The notes: generated by a model not told the origin, from the letters alone. 64,000 nucleotides of DNA from Cynocephalus volans (GCF_027409185.1 NC_084469.1:32664293-32728292), one strand, 5' to 3'. Counted from the first letter of the stretch, positions 31,853-44,435 are shown. Numbers and translations: made by a program.

Positions 31853-34140
31853 TAGGTTCCATCCCCAAGGAATCCTGATTTAGGAATATGGGAGAGATGG
31901 GGTGCCAGGAATCTTTATTTTCAAGACACTATCCAGGTGTAGGAGGTGCTGCACTAAGCACTTTTTATGCCCTGCACCTGTCTTCCTCACGCCAATCCAG
32001 CAAAGCAATTACCATTTATAACCAAAAAAATTGCTCTGACCAGGTCAGCTAAATTATAGTGCCTTGGGGAATCTGGGATAAGTCAATAGTCACATCTATC
32101 TGCCCTGAAAAATGTTGTCATAAGACCATTTTTACTTAGAAGCAGATGGGAAGGCACCAAAAAGCCATAAAATAACCTAGAACGCTTCTTATTACCATTA
32201 CCCCAGATCCCTGCGTGTAACCTAGTAACAATCCCAAATCTATACATCATGTAGTGCCAGTAGAAAGCCTGATGAAGGAATTAGATGGGCTACCTTTTTC
32301 TCTCTCTCCTTTGACCCTTCCCCCTTCTTGTGATTATAAACTGCTAAGCACTGCCAGCCCTCTTCGTAACACGTTTCTCAGGGCAAACTGACTGCATCAG
32401 CCTGGCTGCAGTTGTCATATTGGCACAATAAATCCTTGCTATGTGTATTTGGCCTCAGTTTCTTTTTAGGTCAACACCAAAGTCCTGAGTGCATGAAAGA
32501 GAACTCTAGGTCAAAGTCCAAGCTTACACCAGTAAATTGGTAATAATGCATGAGGAATATCAATCAGCTATTGATCGTGTACACCTGTGTTCATTTTTTT
32601 CAGATTAGAAAAAATATGGAACGCTTCACAAATTTGCGTGTCATCCTTGTGCAGGGGCCATGCTAATCTTCTCTGTATTGTTCCGATTTTAGTATATGTG
32701 CTGCCAAAAGAAGCACCACTTGTGTTCGTTTGATGCTTAACAAAACACTTTCATGTCCATCATTTTGGGGTCTCCTTCCCCTACCTGTGAGGTCCCTCAT
32801 CATTGCCTCCATGTTCCAAGTGAGGACACCAAAGACCAGAGTGTCTACATGGCTCCTTGTCCATTCCCCAAACACCCCGGAAGCATCCACTTCTAGTGAT
32901 AATACCTTGTAATTCCATGTTTTCCACTTCAGACCCGAGAAAGGATCTGATTGACCCCACTCACCTCGTTGCCCATGCCTGGTACATATATTGACTAAAA
33001 TCTGTGCCACTGCTTATTTCACAGCCACTGGCTTAGGGCCTAGGCCAAAAACTGTTGTGATAAATGCAGATATTTCTTCAAACATTAATGGGCACCAACA
33101 AGGTTCTCTACACAGGGCCAGATGCAGTGATTATAGACATGAATAACACATGGCTCAAAGAGTTGTCATCTAATGGGGAAGACCAATAAACAGTGTCACC
33201 AGAATTATGAAAAGAGTAAAAAGCAGGAGCTACAGGTAGGATGAATCAGATCCACTCAGCTCTGTCTTAAGAAAAGCAAGGGTTCCCGTAGGCTTCCTGT
33301 AGGCTTACACATGGACTGGAGCACACTAGACCGGTGTCAGAGGCCAAGTGGCTCTGGGGACTGGCCACCCCCACCTCTCCTGTCTCTGCTGCTCTCTGCT
33401 CTGTGCTTCTTTCACCACTGACCAGCCTGCCTGTGCTCCCTGCTTTGTATACCCTGTTCTAAAGCTGTAGTTTCTGCTTTCTTGTAGCTTCTGCATCATT
33501 TCACCACAGTCTTGGCCCCAACTTGACTTCTTGGCTTCTCCCTGCAGATGCAGCCAATTCAGCCTTTCCTCTCATCACTACCACCAACCTGATGCCATGC
33601 AGCCTGGGGTTACGGACACCAAAGGGTCATGGGGTTGACCTAAGTGTGTCCCATTTACCAAGGGTGGTGGATGTGGTGGGCCCTATGACTGGCCATGTGT
33701 CTGGTGCCTTCCACCCCTTACCAACCCAGCCTGGTTCCTACATATTTAGTTCCCAAAACACCCTTTCATGATCCCATCCTCACTGCTACAACTGCAAATT
33801 CACTATATCCTCCCTAGCAGGATTGAAACTTGAAGTCTTGCTTCCTAAAGTGATTGGGGCAGGGGCCCTTCAAAGAACTCTCCACCCAGAATCCAGTGAC
33901 CTGTGGTTTAAGTACAATCTCACCCGGGTGTGATTTCCATCCATTCTCCAAAGGACGGGCTAAATCCTCAATTTAACCACCAGCACTACATCATGTATAA
34001 ACAATACACCTCTCACATCCTATAAAATACAATAGTTGACAAAACTACATTTGGATCAACACCCTGCATAGAGGAGAGTCATTCAGGGTTGAGGGAGAAA
34101 CCCGTATATGGCAGTGTGGGCCGTTGGTCCCAGGCAGAGA
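31853..34140. other. Intergenic, no protein gene seen
   Basis: Holds the U6 pseudogene and, near 32270-32480, a segment with an AATAAA and a TTGCTATGTGT end that could be an old LTR; that was not confirmed. No coding exon is recognised. Confidence 0.5.
32609..32716 (-). pseudogene. U6 snRNA retropseudogene, full length
   Basis: Read on minus, 108 bases follow U6 snRNA from GTGCT at the 5' end, through the conserved ATACAGAGAAGATTAGCATG core, to the terminal T run. Several substitutions fall in the 5' stem-loop (CTTCTTTTGG in place of CGCTTCGG) and a few elsewhere. No proximal promoter elements (TATA or PSE) stand out upstream, so a dead LINE-mobilised copy is more likely than a functional gene. 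Confidence 0.88.
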
Positions 34141-34168
34141 TGACATTCTACAGAGAGCACCTCACTGT

Positions 34169-34519
34169 AGTGGCCCCGGCTGCAGCCGCCGCTTGTGAGT
34201 GAAGGTCTTGTTCGGGCCAGTGAATTCCACGGGCATCAGCTTGCTGCCTCGCTTCTGCCGCAGAGTCAGCACTTCTGAAATCCTTCCCCTGGAGGGGTCT
34301 CCAGGAGGGCCTCTCACCTCTCCCACCCCAACAGCAGACCATTCCTACTCAGGAGCTGAACCACCAGCTTTTTCTCAGCTGGTTCGCTTAGATGAGGATT
34401 GCCTAAGGGACTGAGACTTCCTGCCGAGTTGGAGTCAGGCACAGGCCTGTTAGCCAGGCCTAGGTTTTGTATTTTCGTAATGAGAATTCCGCAGAATCTT
34501 AGTGGGCTGCCTGGCCATT
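34169..34519 (-). other. Unassigned coding-like segment
   Basis: On minus, an ATG follows an A run at about 34519 (MARQPTKILRN in one frame). A second frame continues through EPAEKKLVVQLLSRNG. A third gives RISEVLTLRQKRGSKLMPV and ends at a TGA at about 34169-34171. The three frames abut as if joined by two frameshifts, which would suit a decayed retrocopy. I do not recognise the family. It may be chance. Confidence 0.3.
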
Positions 34520-35458
34520 TTTTTTTTTTTTTTTTTCTGGCAACGCCTTTACCAAAGGTCTCAGCTCAACAGGAAGCCACTCCCTTCACCTACTGGCTTT
34601 TGGCTGGCAACCCAGAACAGCTGCAGCTGCCCCACAGCAAGGCTGGCAGGCTGCTGCTGCTTAGCCATCAGTGCCCTCACAAGCTGGCCTGACGAGGGCC
34701 CTCTGCATTCAACACAAAGAGCTGCTCTTTCATTCTTTGGTGAAGAGGGGAAGTAGGTTTGGCTGAGCCAGGACAGGGAAGTATAGCAGACACTAATTTC
34801 TAGGCTGCCTCCCTCACTAGAACCCAAGCTGGTTGCTGAGACCTGGCCTGTTTACGTTCAAGGCACATAGTGCAGAGCCTGAAACATAACAGATGATTGA
34901 TAGATATTTACTGAACAAATAAGAGAATACACGACTGAATGAGGGCTTTATCTTCTAGCACCCTCCCTTCTCCAATCATGTGGCCCCATAGGATCTGCCA
35001 GGTCCTTAGAGACCCCACCCTCTGGCCAGAGTTGATTGGCCCTGGGGAGGACACCTGAGAAAGCCAGGCCAAAGAAAGCCCTTCCTTGAGGATTTTGTCA
35101 AATATGAACTCAGGAAGGCAGCCTCTCTACTGCCATAAGAGACAACATGTAGATGCATGAGGCAGCCATGTCATTCCTTGTCTTTTACGTGGAGTGAGAG
35201 GGAATGCAGCCCATATGCAGAGACAAGGAGGGACAGGAAAGGGCTGTCAGCACTCCAGCCCCTGGGCCAGACATGCCAGAGGCCCAGCTGTGCCCGTCAC
35301 CTCCTGCAGGCTGGCTGTCCAACACTTCCTTGGACTGAATGAGGTACCTCAGTCTCTTTCCAGTAAGTGCCCCTTTTCTTGGCTTAAAAATAGAAGGATT
35401 AAAAATAGTATAAAGAAAACAAAAAGTGTTCCATAACAATACCCAGAAAAACCCTTCT

Positions 35459-35635
35459 TCTTCTTTTTTTTTTTTAAATAAAAGATGACCGGTAAGGGGA
35501 TCTTAACCCTTGACTTAGGGTTGTCAGCCCCACGTTCTCCCAAGTGAGCTAACCGGTCATCCCTATATAGGGATCCGAACCCGTGACCTTGGTGTTGTCA
35601 GTACCACACTCTCCCAAGTGAGCCATAGGCTGGCC
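35459..35635 (-). mobile_element. CYN SINE dimer
   Basis: Flanked by GAAAAACCCTTCT at 35446-35458 and 35636-35648. Confidence 0.9.
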
Positions 35636-35649
35636 CGAAAAACCCTTCT

Positions 35650-36330
35650 AATAAAAAAGTAACACGACACCACTAGAAAAATCGGAAAATGCAGAAAGAT
35701 AAAATGAAAATCAAATGCTTTCCTATATCCACCCAGCTCCTCTCTCCAAAGATTAATAGCTTCTTGTAAATCTTCTAGACCCAAATCTGCAGCGTGTGTG
35801 TGTGTGCGTGTGTGTGTGTGTGTACAAAAAGCATTGGACTATGTTTACTATTCCCCAACTTTTGAAACAAGGCTTCCTCATTCTTTTTAAATGGCATCGT
35901 GCTCCATTATGTGCAGGTACGATAACTCCTTTTCCACTTCTCAATGGTCAGACATGTAAGATGCTAGCCATTTTGGGTTTGGCAACTCCATACTATGCAA
36001 CAATGAACATATTTATGCATTTATCTTTGGCATAACGTTTGCAAATATATAGGGTAAATTCCTAGCTGTGGAATTGCTGAGACAAAGAGTTCATGCATTC
36101 TTTTTGTAAACCGTTGATCCCTATTTCCTCATTCTCTCTCCCCAGGACAGAATAGCGTCAAACTGTTTAAATTTGCCAAACAACAGGTGAAAACTGCGAT
36201 CTCCTTATTTTGATTTACATGTCTTGACGGGAGAGGTTGAGCTTTTTCCCTCCAACAGATGAACTAGCCTGTATATGTATGCATGTCTTCTGAAAACTGC
36301 CTATTCATAGCAGCGGAACAAAATAATATT
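35650..36330 (-). mobile_element. L1 3' UTR-like fragment
   Basis: ACAATGAACATATTTATGC and AAATTCCTAGCTGTGGAATTG match the antisense of old L1 3' ends. A (TG)n microsatellite at about 35793-35822 lies inside. Confidence 0.5.
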
Positions 36331-36359
36331 TGTTCCAGTATATGAGGATCGGCTAAACG

Positions 36360-36959
36360 ATAAAGATGAAATATTACATCAATGTAGAAAATAAGGCTCA
36401 AGCAAAAAAATGTTGTTGGGACAACTAGAAAACCAATCATCAAAATAACCAGACCCTCATCTCTCTACTTCCAGTAGGTGGATCAAATATTTGAATGTAA
36501 GATGAAGCCGAGAAAGTCCCAGAGTAAAGCAAGGATCAAAGTGTTCATTATCTCAGAGGGAATAAATCCTTTCTTCTTCCCTTCCCTAGAACTCAAAATC
36601 AGAGAACATAAAGAAAAAGAATATATTTACAACTAATGTAGGGCCAAAATAAATGGCCAGCAAATGACAAACTGGGAGAGAACCTCAGCACCCAATGGCT
36701 TACCTTTTTTATTTATAAAGTGCTCATAGAAAGCCAAGAAAAGCTGATAAGCTGGTGAAGTAACTTGGGCTGCTGGGTCGCTCCTCAAAACTGAAACCTA
36801 GAAGTGGAGCGAATGTGACAGCGCTGCTGTGAAACGGAGAGGACCCTGGGGACAGGGGAGGTCGGGGTCACAGGCGAAGTGAGGCCGGTGCTACAGGCAA
36901 GAGATGTACGAAAATGATGAAAACTCATCATGAATAACTTCAAAAAGAGAGGGGCAAGC

Positions 36960-37028
<69 letters not shown>

Positions 37029-38110
37029 GTTGGAGAGGGAGGCTGGACAGTCCCCTTGGAGATCCTGCGACGCTGAGCTCAGAGCGCGGCCTGGCGGGGG
37101 GGAGTCAGGGCGCAGGGTGAAGTGCTGCCCTACCCAGGTGGCGATCTCTTTACCAACTTGGATAAAGAAGAGAGAAAACAAAAGTCCTTGAGACTTCAGA
37201 GAGTGAGAAGATGGTGGTGGAGAAGATGATGTGTCTATAGATGCAGTCGGGAAGATTCTGCTGATCTTGAAAGTCCAGGAGAAAAGGATTCAGAGTCCAA
37301 GAAAAACTGATAAGAAATCCCAGTTCCTAAATAGTTTGATGGGATGGGAATCCCTAAGCAAGAAGGATGCAAGAAGCGATCATAAAATGATGAGTGTTAG
37401 ATCCAGTGGTTCATACTCCTAAATTCTTACGGACTTTTAATACTCTTGCTACTAATACTTAGTATTTATACTATAATATTAAAAGTAAGTGGAAGTGAAT
37501 TTTTAAAAAAGAGTAAGTGGGAATGGAAAATGGACAACCACTTTGGAAAACTGGCAGTTTCTTATAATGTTATGTACACATTTCCCATATGATCCAGGAA
37601 TTCACTCCTAGGTATTTATCTAAAAGTAAGGAAAACACATATCTGCAAAAGATTGCCCACAAATACTCATAGCGGTTTTACTGATCATAGCCAAAAACTA
37701 GAAATAACCCAAATATACACCAACAGAATAATGGATAAACTGTGGTAGACCCATGCAATTGCATACTACTCAGCAGTAAAAGGAACAGTGCATACTGTGG
37801 CACAAAGTACACACAAGGATGAATTTCAAAAACATTCTGCTAGTGAAAGCAGCCTGACCCAAAAGAGCACATACTGTATGATTCTATTTATGGGAAGTTC
37901 TAGAATAGGCAAAACTAATCTATGATGATAGAAATCAGATTGATGGTTGCTTGATTGGGGGACTGACTGGAAAGGGGCACAAGGGCATTTCCGGAAAGGG
38001 TGAGGGAGTGGACACATTTGTCAAAACTCATGGAACTGTCCACTTAAAATCTGTGTATTTCTCTGTATGTAAATTATTACTTGATGTATAAAAGTTTTTA
38101 GTTAAAAACA
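36360..38110 (+). mobile_element. L1 3' fragments, sense
   Basis: GGACAACTAGAAAACCAATC (ORF2 end) and, from 37520, the 3' UTR block TTTCCCATATGATCCAGGAA to ATGGATAAACTGTGG. The middle, 36740-37480, is not clearly L1. Confidence 0.55.
36962..37028. repeat. (AG)n(TG)n(AG)n compound microsatellite
   Basis: An AG run, then a TG run, then a second AG run. Confidence 0.9.
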
Positions 38111-39069
38111 AAAGTAAGGCATATTGTTTAAATGCACCATGGAGGACTACTTATAGGGCATAGACCTTTTTGTATCATAATTCTTAAAGGCCATTTTAAA
38201 TAATTACAAAGAGAGTTTACTGTCAGATGCCATGGGTTACACTTCCATGGTTATAACTATATCCATTTTTGTAAAGTATAACAGTTATATAAAATACAAA
38301 ATAAATACAATTCCCATCTTCTTTTCATAATAGCATCTCACATTTTTACTCCTTCCAGTACAATTATGGGCAGCACATTAGTAACACAGGTAATGTTTTC
38401 TGAAATTTTTTTTGTCATAGCCAGTTTCATTTTTTTCTTGTCCTTTCATGTTTTCCTTATAAAAGTTTACTTGATACTGAAATGAGTGCATGAATAAACT
38501 CTTCCTTTAAATATTCTCTGTTAGAGTAGAACTATTTATGATAAATATTTCTCCTGGAAACAATATATACTAAGTTAATGATGGCAAAATGTTAGGTACT
38601 TAGTTAACAGGTAATGATTCTGTTGTATTCTTTTGAACAAAATCACCATGAAGGGCAGATACATACACACCTGTTAGGGCAGATAACCCTCTCACGTCTT
38701 TGGAAGCAGTCTTTGCATTGTTTGAATTATACAGCATGTTACGTTTTGATCAAATGTGAGTAGTTTTTACAGGAAAAATGTAATTATTTTTCCAGTCATT
38801 TGATCCTCTCTATTTAAGGATAGGCAAAACTGATTTTTTTTAAAAAATATGTGATCAAAGTTAAATTAATTTTTCCCCATGCTCTAAATACAGACAAAGC
38901 AGGTTCCCATATTTGATTATGATTTCTTTATTCCCATCTCCTACAGATGATGAAAGTCTTCGTTGAGCAATAATCTGAAGCAGGAAATTCATTTTGCTCC
39001 CAAGGCTGGGTTTCTTTATTCATTTGTTTACTAAAAAAGAAGCACTACTTTATATATACAAAAAAAGAG
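38111..39069. other. AT-rich intergenic DNA, no gene seen
   Basis: No recognisable exon, RNA gene or clear repeat family. Confidence 0.4.
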
Positions 39070-39991
39070 GGGAAATATCAATAAACTGAAGCAGAAAGAC
39101 GTAGTTATAAAGAAGAGCCAGTGGTGAAATGATAGTCGAAGCTCCCTCCTTGCAGCAAACCCAGGCCCAGGTAGCTTTATGGACGAGTTCTACCAAACTT
39201 TCAAGGAACAGATTGTCTGTAATTCATATAAATTGTCCAGAAAATAAAAAAGAAGGCAAGGCACCTAATTTTATGATGTTTTCACTTCAGCTAAGGACAA
39301 TACAAAATATTTAAAATATAGGCCCTTTCACTTGTGAACATAAATGTGAAAATCCTAAATGTAATATAGGCCAACCAAATAGAAGTTTATTGAAAAAGAA
39401 ATTGTCCAACCTGATTTAGTCGAGTTTGTCCCAGAAATGCCACAGTCTTCCTCCTTGACAGAACCTCATCTTGTGGCATGTCTCCAGCACCAAGGGATGT
39501 CACAATTGGCCACAGACATCCCCTCGCCCTTTGCCAGGCACTCAGAATGTAAGCCTCCCTTGCAGCCAGAAGCAATAGTGTGATCCATTTCTGACCAATG
39601 AGGCGAGGACAAGTCTGCTGGGGGAAGGGACTTCTGGGAAAGTTTATCTTCTGCTGGTAAATGCAGTCACTTAAGGTAAAGCAGTTTTCTGCTTCTGCTT
39701 CTGCTCCTGCTCCCTCCCTTTCACCCCTAGATTTATGCCTTTGAATATGGCAGCCACCTTAAAACCATGAGGTGACTAGCATGAGGACAAAGAGCCACTG
39801 TGCTGAGGGTGGCAAAATAGCAGGATGGGTTCCTTGTACTGGATAACACCATGAAGCTGCTAGACCAACCTGTGATGACCCACCCCCAGAGTGTTTGTTA
39901 AGAAGTTAATGCCCTTAGATCTGAAGACACATTGCTGGTATTCTGTTACAGGCAGCTGAGATCATTTCTACCAATTCAAATGATTTTCCAC

Positions 39992-40041
39992 CAGAAAATC
40001 GACCAATATTAGTATTATCAGAAAATCGACCAATATTAGTA
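39992..40041. repeat. Short tandem duplication, 27-bp period
   Basis: A 23-base block starting CAGAAAATCGACC occurs at 39992 and again at 40019. Confidence 0.9.
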
Positions 40042-40190
40042 CTGCATTAAATCTACCAACATAACGTAATGCTAATTGCATTAGTGGATTAAAGGAGAAA
40101 AATACATGATTGTAGACTAGAAGTAGGGGAAAAAAATCTCATAGAGTGCAGTGCCTCATTTTAACTTTTAAAACTTCAGAAAACTAAGGA

Positions 40191-40283
40191 TGGGCTGGCC
40201 TATTTGCTCAGTTGGTTAGAGCATGGTGCTGACAACACCAAGGTCTGGGCTTGATCCCTGTACCAGCCAGCTAATATACATAT
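40191..40283 (+). mobile_element. CYN SINE monomer
   Basis: tRNA-Ile-like unit between GAAAACTAAGGAT-like and GAAAACTAGGAAT flanks. Confidence 0.82.
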
Positions 40284-40572
40284 GAAAACTAGGAATAGAA
40301 ACAACTTCTGAATGAATTAGTGACAGAAAGGGAAAGAAACCTGTTGTTACCTGTAGATGATATGATTGCCTACACAGAAAATCTATCAGAAGCAATAGAC
40401 AAACTATTAGAACCAACGAAAGAATCAAGAACTTTGCTGGACACAAGAAAAACATCTTGTAGCCAATGTAAATATATATGTAAAAAAAAAAAAGGAAAGG
40501 AAAAGAAAAACGTATAAATACTAAGAGCCCCCCTTTCCATGCAGTAATCATCTAGAAAGTATAAAAAATAAG

Positions 40573-40664
40573 GGCCGGCCCGTGGCTCACTTGGGAGAGC
40601 CTGGTGCTGACAACACCAAGTCAAGGGTTAAGATCCCCTTACCAGTCATCTTTAAAAAAAAAAA
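40573..40664 (+). mobile_element. CYN SINE, chimeric monomer
   Basis: Starts like unit 1 of the dimer and ends like unit 2 (CAAGTCAAGGGTTAAGATCC), so a dimer collapsed by recombination. Confidence 0.8.
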
Positions 40665-40808
40665 TTTTTTTTAGGGACTTGACAAACATTCTAGAACGTA
40701 TATGACAACATAAGGGTCCACGAATAGCCATGTCAGTTTTGAAAAAGAAGAGAAAAGAGTAGGGAATCACCCTACCAGGTCTTAAAACATACCATAAAAG
40801 CCATAGCA

Positions 40809-40910
40809 GGGTGGGCCGGTTGACTCACTTGGTAAAATGTGGTGCTGACAACAGCAAGGGAAAGAGGACAGATCCCCATACCGGCCAGCCATTAAAAAAA
40901 AAAAAAAAAA
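40809..40910 (+). mobile_element. CYN SINE monomer
   Basis: Flanked by AGCCATAGCA at 40799-40808 and AGCTATAGCA at 40911-40920. Confidence 0.83.
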
Positions 40911-42381
40911 AGCTATAGCAAACAAAAAACAAAACAAAAACACAACCCACAATGTCGTACTGCTTAGTAACTGACAAATAAAACAAGGAAACTGAGTAGA
41001 GAGTGCAGAAAGAGCCCACCTATATATGGAAGATTGATGTAGGATACAGTAGCATACATCTGTGGGAAAAATTAGATTAGCAGACAGAGTGAGCAGCAGC
41101 CTCGCTCTATGGAGAAAAAAGAAATAAAGCTGTATCCCTCCTTCACACCATATACAAAAGTAAACTCCAGATGAATTAAAAACTTTAAAACAAAAGGTAA
41201 AACTATAAAGACAACAGAAGAAAATGTAGGAGAGGATTTTTGTGATCTTGGTGTGAGATTCTTAAGGTATCAAAACCACAAACCATAAAAGGAAGCACTG
41301 ATAAATTTTGAGTGCATTAAAATTAAGAATTCCTGCTCAACCAAGAACATCACAAACCCCTTCCTACTGTCATCTGCCTACTCTGCTTGCATTCGTTTAT
41401 TTATTCAAAAAACAGTTATTAAGCACCATGTCGGGCACCAGAGCTAGAACAGTGAACAAGGTACACAACAGTGAGCACGATCCCTGTAGAAACACTCTGA
41501 GCTGGTGTTGAGTGAGAGCACAGGACAAAAGTGGCATCTTTACGACAAATGTGAAGGTAATATTTTGGCAGGATCATTGCTAAGACTATATAATACAAAG
41601 ACATTAGAGGAGGCATATAAAAGTTAGACAAGACACATAGAGAAAGACCAAGAAAGTCCCTTATTTAACATTTTCAATCCTCTCTCAATCCATGGAGCAG
41701 CTTCTGCCGGTTAGAGAATGGGCTACGTTTCTGAGTGCCTGTGGTCCCAAAGTTTGCCATCTAGTGGGACAGATAGACATCGAAACAAAGTATCATAATA
41801 GCTTTGGCAGGGTGCTGTAGGAACTTATAATACAGTAACCAATCCAGTCTAGAAAGCTCAAAGTACAATTTCCATCCTGGAATCGATCCAGAGCTGGAGC
41901 CACCAATCCACCAAAGCCCCAGGGGCAGAGGGCCCATGTTAGAGCCCTTGCGATCCCAGGTAGCAGCTTAATTAGTGTCTTTGCCATGTAAACACTGAAT
42001 AGAAACACTCCACTCCACCTGCTGAAACTTATTATTCTGACTCAGGATCAGTTCCATGAAATCCCACTTCTGATTCTAACTTTTGTTTTAGTTCGGCTCT
42101 TTTGTTTCTAAAGGAAAAGTAATAAACTTAAATCACCTAAGGAAAAAAGAAGAAAGTTTTCAGTTTCAAAAATCATGGCAGTAAATTGATTCAGGCAAGC
42201 ATCATCAATGGATGCTGCAACTTAGAGGCCAAAGTTTAATTAGGAACAGGATATTTACATAGTATCAAAGTATCTCCCCACAAAAGCTCCTTAGCTACAA
42301 AAGGAAAAATAGAATCTTGACAGTGGAGAAGCATGGTGATTTCACCTTAACCAAGTGATCAAAATTAACAAACATTGCTGG

Positions 42382-42557
42382 CGGGCCGGCCCATGGCTCA
42401 CTTGGGAGAGTGTGGTGCTGATAACACCAAGGCTGCGGGTTCAGATCCCTATATAGGGATGGCCGGTTAGCTCACTTGGGAGAGCGTAATGCTGACAACA
42501 CCAAGTCAAGGGTTAAGATCCCCTTACCGGTCATCTTTAAAAAAAAAAAAAAAAAAA
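42382..42557 (+). mobile_element. CYN SINE dimer
   Basis: Flanked by AACATTGCTGG copies at 42371 and about 42560. Confidence 0.9.
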
Positions 42558-42579
42558 TTAACATTGCTGGTAATGGGTC

Positions 42580-43390
42580 AAATGATATAATGTGTTTACT
42601 AATATGATGCACCAAGAAAGACACAACACCACTTATGTACCACTCCTGCCAGAAAAACAACCCAAATCCAATCTTGTGGAAACATCAGACAAATTGATAT
42701 AGAATTACTGTAGTTTTCAAAAATGTCAAAGTCATGAAAAATAAAGACAGGCTAAGGAACTAGAGGAAACTAAAGAGATATGGTCCTGGATTGGATCCTG
42801 GAGAGGGAAAAAAACTATAAAGGACATTTTGGTCGAATTTTTTTTTTAAGTATATTTTGAGACAACTAGCAAAATGGGAATATGAACTACAGATTGGATA
42901 ATAGTGCTGTATCAATATTAAATTTCCCGAACTTAAGGGCCGGCCCTTAGCTCACTTGGGAGAGTGTGGTGCTGATAACACCAAGGCCACGGGTTCGGAT
43001 CCCTATATAGGGATGGCCGGTTGGCTCACTTGGGAGAGCCTGGTGCTGACAACAACAAGTCAAGGGTTAAGATCCCTGTACTGGTCATCTTTTAAAAATA
43101 AATAAATAAATAAATTTCCTGAACTTAATAACTGTACTGCAGTTATGTAAAGAAATGTCCTTGTTTTTAGGAAACACACACTGAAATATTCAGTGGTAAA
43201 GGGATGTGATGTTTCCAACTTACTCTCAAATTATTCAAGAAAAAACACCTGAGAGAGAGAGAAAACGACAAAGCAAATGAGATAAAATGTTAATAAATGG
43301 TGAATCTGGGTAAAGGGCATGCAGGAATTCTGTGTACTACTCTTGCATTTTTTCTGTGTTTTGAATTATATAAAAATAAAAACATATCAG
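42580..43390 (+). mobile_element. Old interspersed repeat with a 3' UTR-like end
   Basis: CTATAAAGGACATTTTGG, ACAGATTGGATAATAGTG and, late, TCTGTGTTTTGAATTATAT are familiar from common mammalian repeats, probably L1-related. It is split by a CYN dimer. Confidence 0.4.
42936..43110 (+). mobile_element. CYN SINE dimer
   Basis: Target AAATTTCCCGAACTTA before and AAATTTCCTGAACTTA after. Confidence 0.9.
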
Positions 43391-43570
43391 AAATACTACC
43401 ATCTGGGCCTCACCCTCTAGAGATTCTTATTTAACTGTGTGTTGGCGGGAGGAGGGTAGGGTAGGAGGTACATCTATCAACCCTAAAGAAATTTTTGCAC
43501 ATGTGCCCTGGGATACACGTAGAAAACTTTTCATAACACTATTATGTGTAACAGAAGAAGAAAAGTGGAA

Positions 43571-43661
43571 GCTGGCTGGGTAGCTCAGCTGGTTAGAGTT
43601 GGTGCTGATGACACCAAGGTCCAGGGTTCAATCCTTGTACTGGCCAGCCAAAAAAAAAAAA
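43571..43661 (+). mobile_element. CYN SINE monomer, first of a pair
   Basis: Follows AAAAGTGGAA at 43561-43570. Its A tail leads into a second monomer. Confidence 0.85.
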
Positions 43662-43668
43662 GTAGGTT

Positions 43669-43763
43669 TGCTGGCCAGTTAGCTCAGTTGGTTAGAGCAT
43701 GATGCTGATAACACCAAGGTCCAGAGGGTTTGATCACTGTATCATCAAGGAAAAGAAAAAAAA
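43669..43763 (+). mobile_element. CYN SINE monomer, second of a pair
   Basis: A second monomer placed in or just after the tail of the first, followed by another AAAAGTGGAA. Confidence 0.82.
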
Positions 43764-44267
43764 AAGTGGAAACAATGCAAATTGTCCATAAATAGCAGAA
43801 AGGAAAAAATGTCATACATATTGAATACGATTCGGCAATGAGAATGAATGAACTACAGCTATAGGCACATCAGTCTGAATAAATCTCAGAAGCATAAAGT
43901 GGAGGTTGCTGCTCTTAGAAGCAGACCCCTCCAGCAGGCAGAGACCAGGTGGAGTTACCACCTCCCATCCCCAGATCAGAGGTGGTGTGGTCCTCAGGGC
44001 AAGCAGGAAAGCCTGACTAGAGAATCCCAGGTGAGAGGCCCTGGCTGCAAGGGAAGTACCAAGTGTCTGGTGCTTTCTCATTTTCTAGTGAGAGGTAAGA
44101 TCTTGCTTATGATGTGAAGGGAATGGTGATCAGGTGCTGAGCAGCTGCAAGCAGTGACAAATGTGATCCCAGAATGCAGAGTAAGACATGAGATTCATGG
44201 AGCAACTGAGAGCAAAGGAACCAGCTAATTCACTGGTAAGTATAAGAGAGTTTTAATTGATGTTTTA

Positions 44268-44435
44268 TTTTTTTATTTTTTTTATTATTATTTTTTTTCT
44301 TTTTTGTCGTTTTTTCGTGACCGGCACTCAGCCAGTGAGTGCACCGGTCAGTCCTATATAGGATCCGAACCCGCGGCGGGAGCGTCGCCGCGCTCCCAGC
44401 GCAGCACTCTACCAAGTGCGCCACGGGCTCGGCCC
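44268..44435 (-). mobile_element. CYN SINE, CpG-rich variant
   Basis: On minus, GGGCCGAGCCCGTGGCGCAC is followed by a CG-dense loop (GGAGCGCGGCGACGCTCCCG) not found in the other copies, then the usual second unit. Perfect 15-base duplication starting TTAATTGATG at 44253-44267 and 44436-44450, so a young insertion. Confidence 0.88.

Larger units (their letters stand above)
39070..41345 (+). mobile_element. L1 ORF2 fragments, sense, mosaic
   Basis: Old ORF2 pieces (near 39155, 40330 and 41160-41345) interrupted by another repeat at about 39416-39930 and three CYN SINEs. Many stops. Confidence 0.6.

Noticed and set aside
34517-34537. T run as a possible SINE tail
   Set aside because: No tRNA-Ile-like body on either side.
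37231-37422. 63-residue frame MSIDAVGKILLILKVQEK near 37.2 kb
   Set aside because: No recognised family, no splice or promoter context, and flanked by L1-type DNA. Kept only as a possible chance frame.
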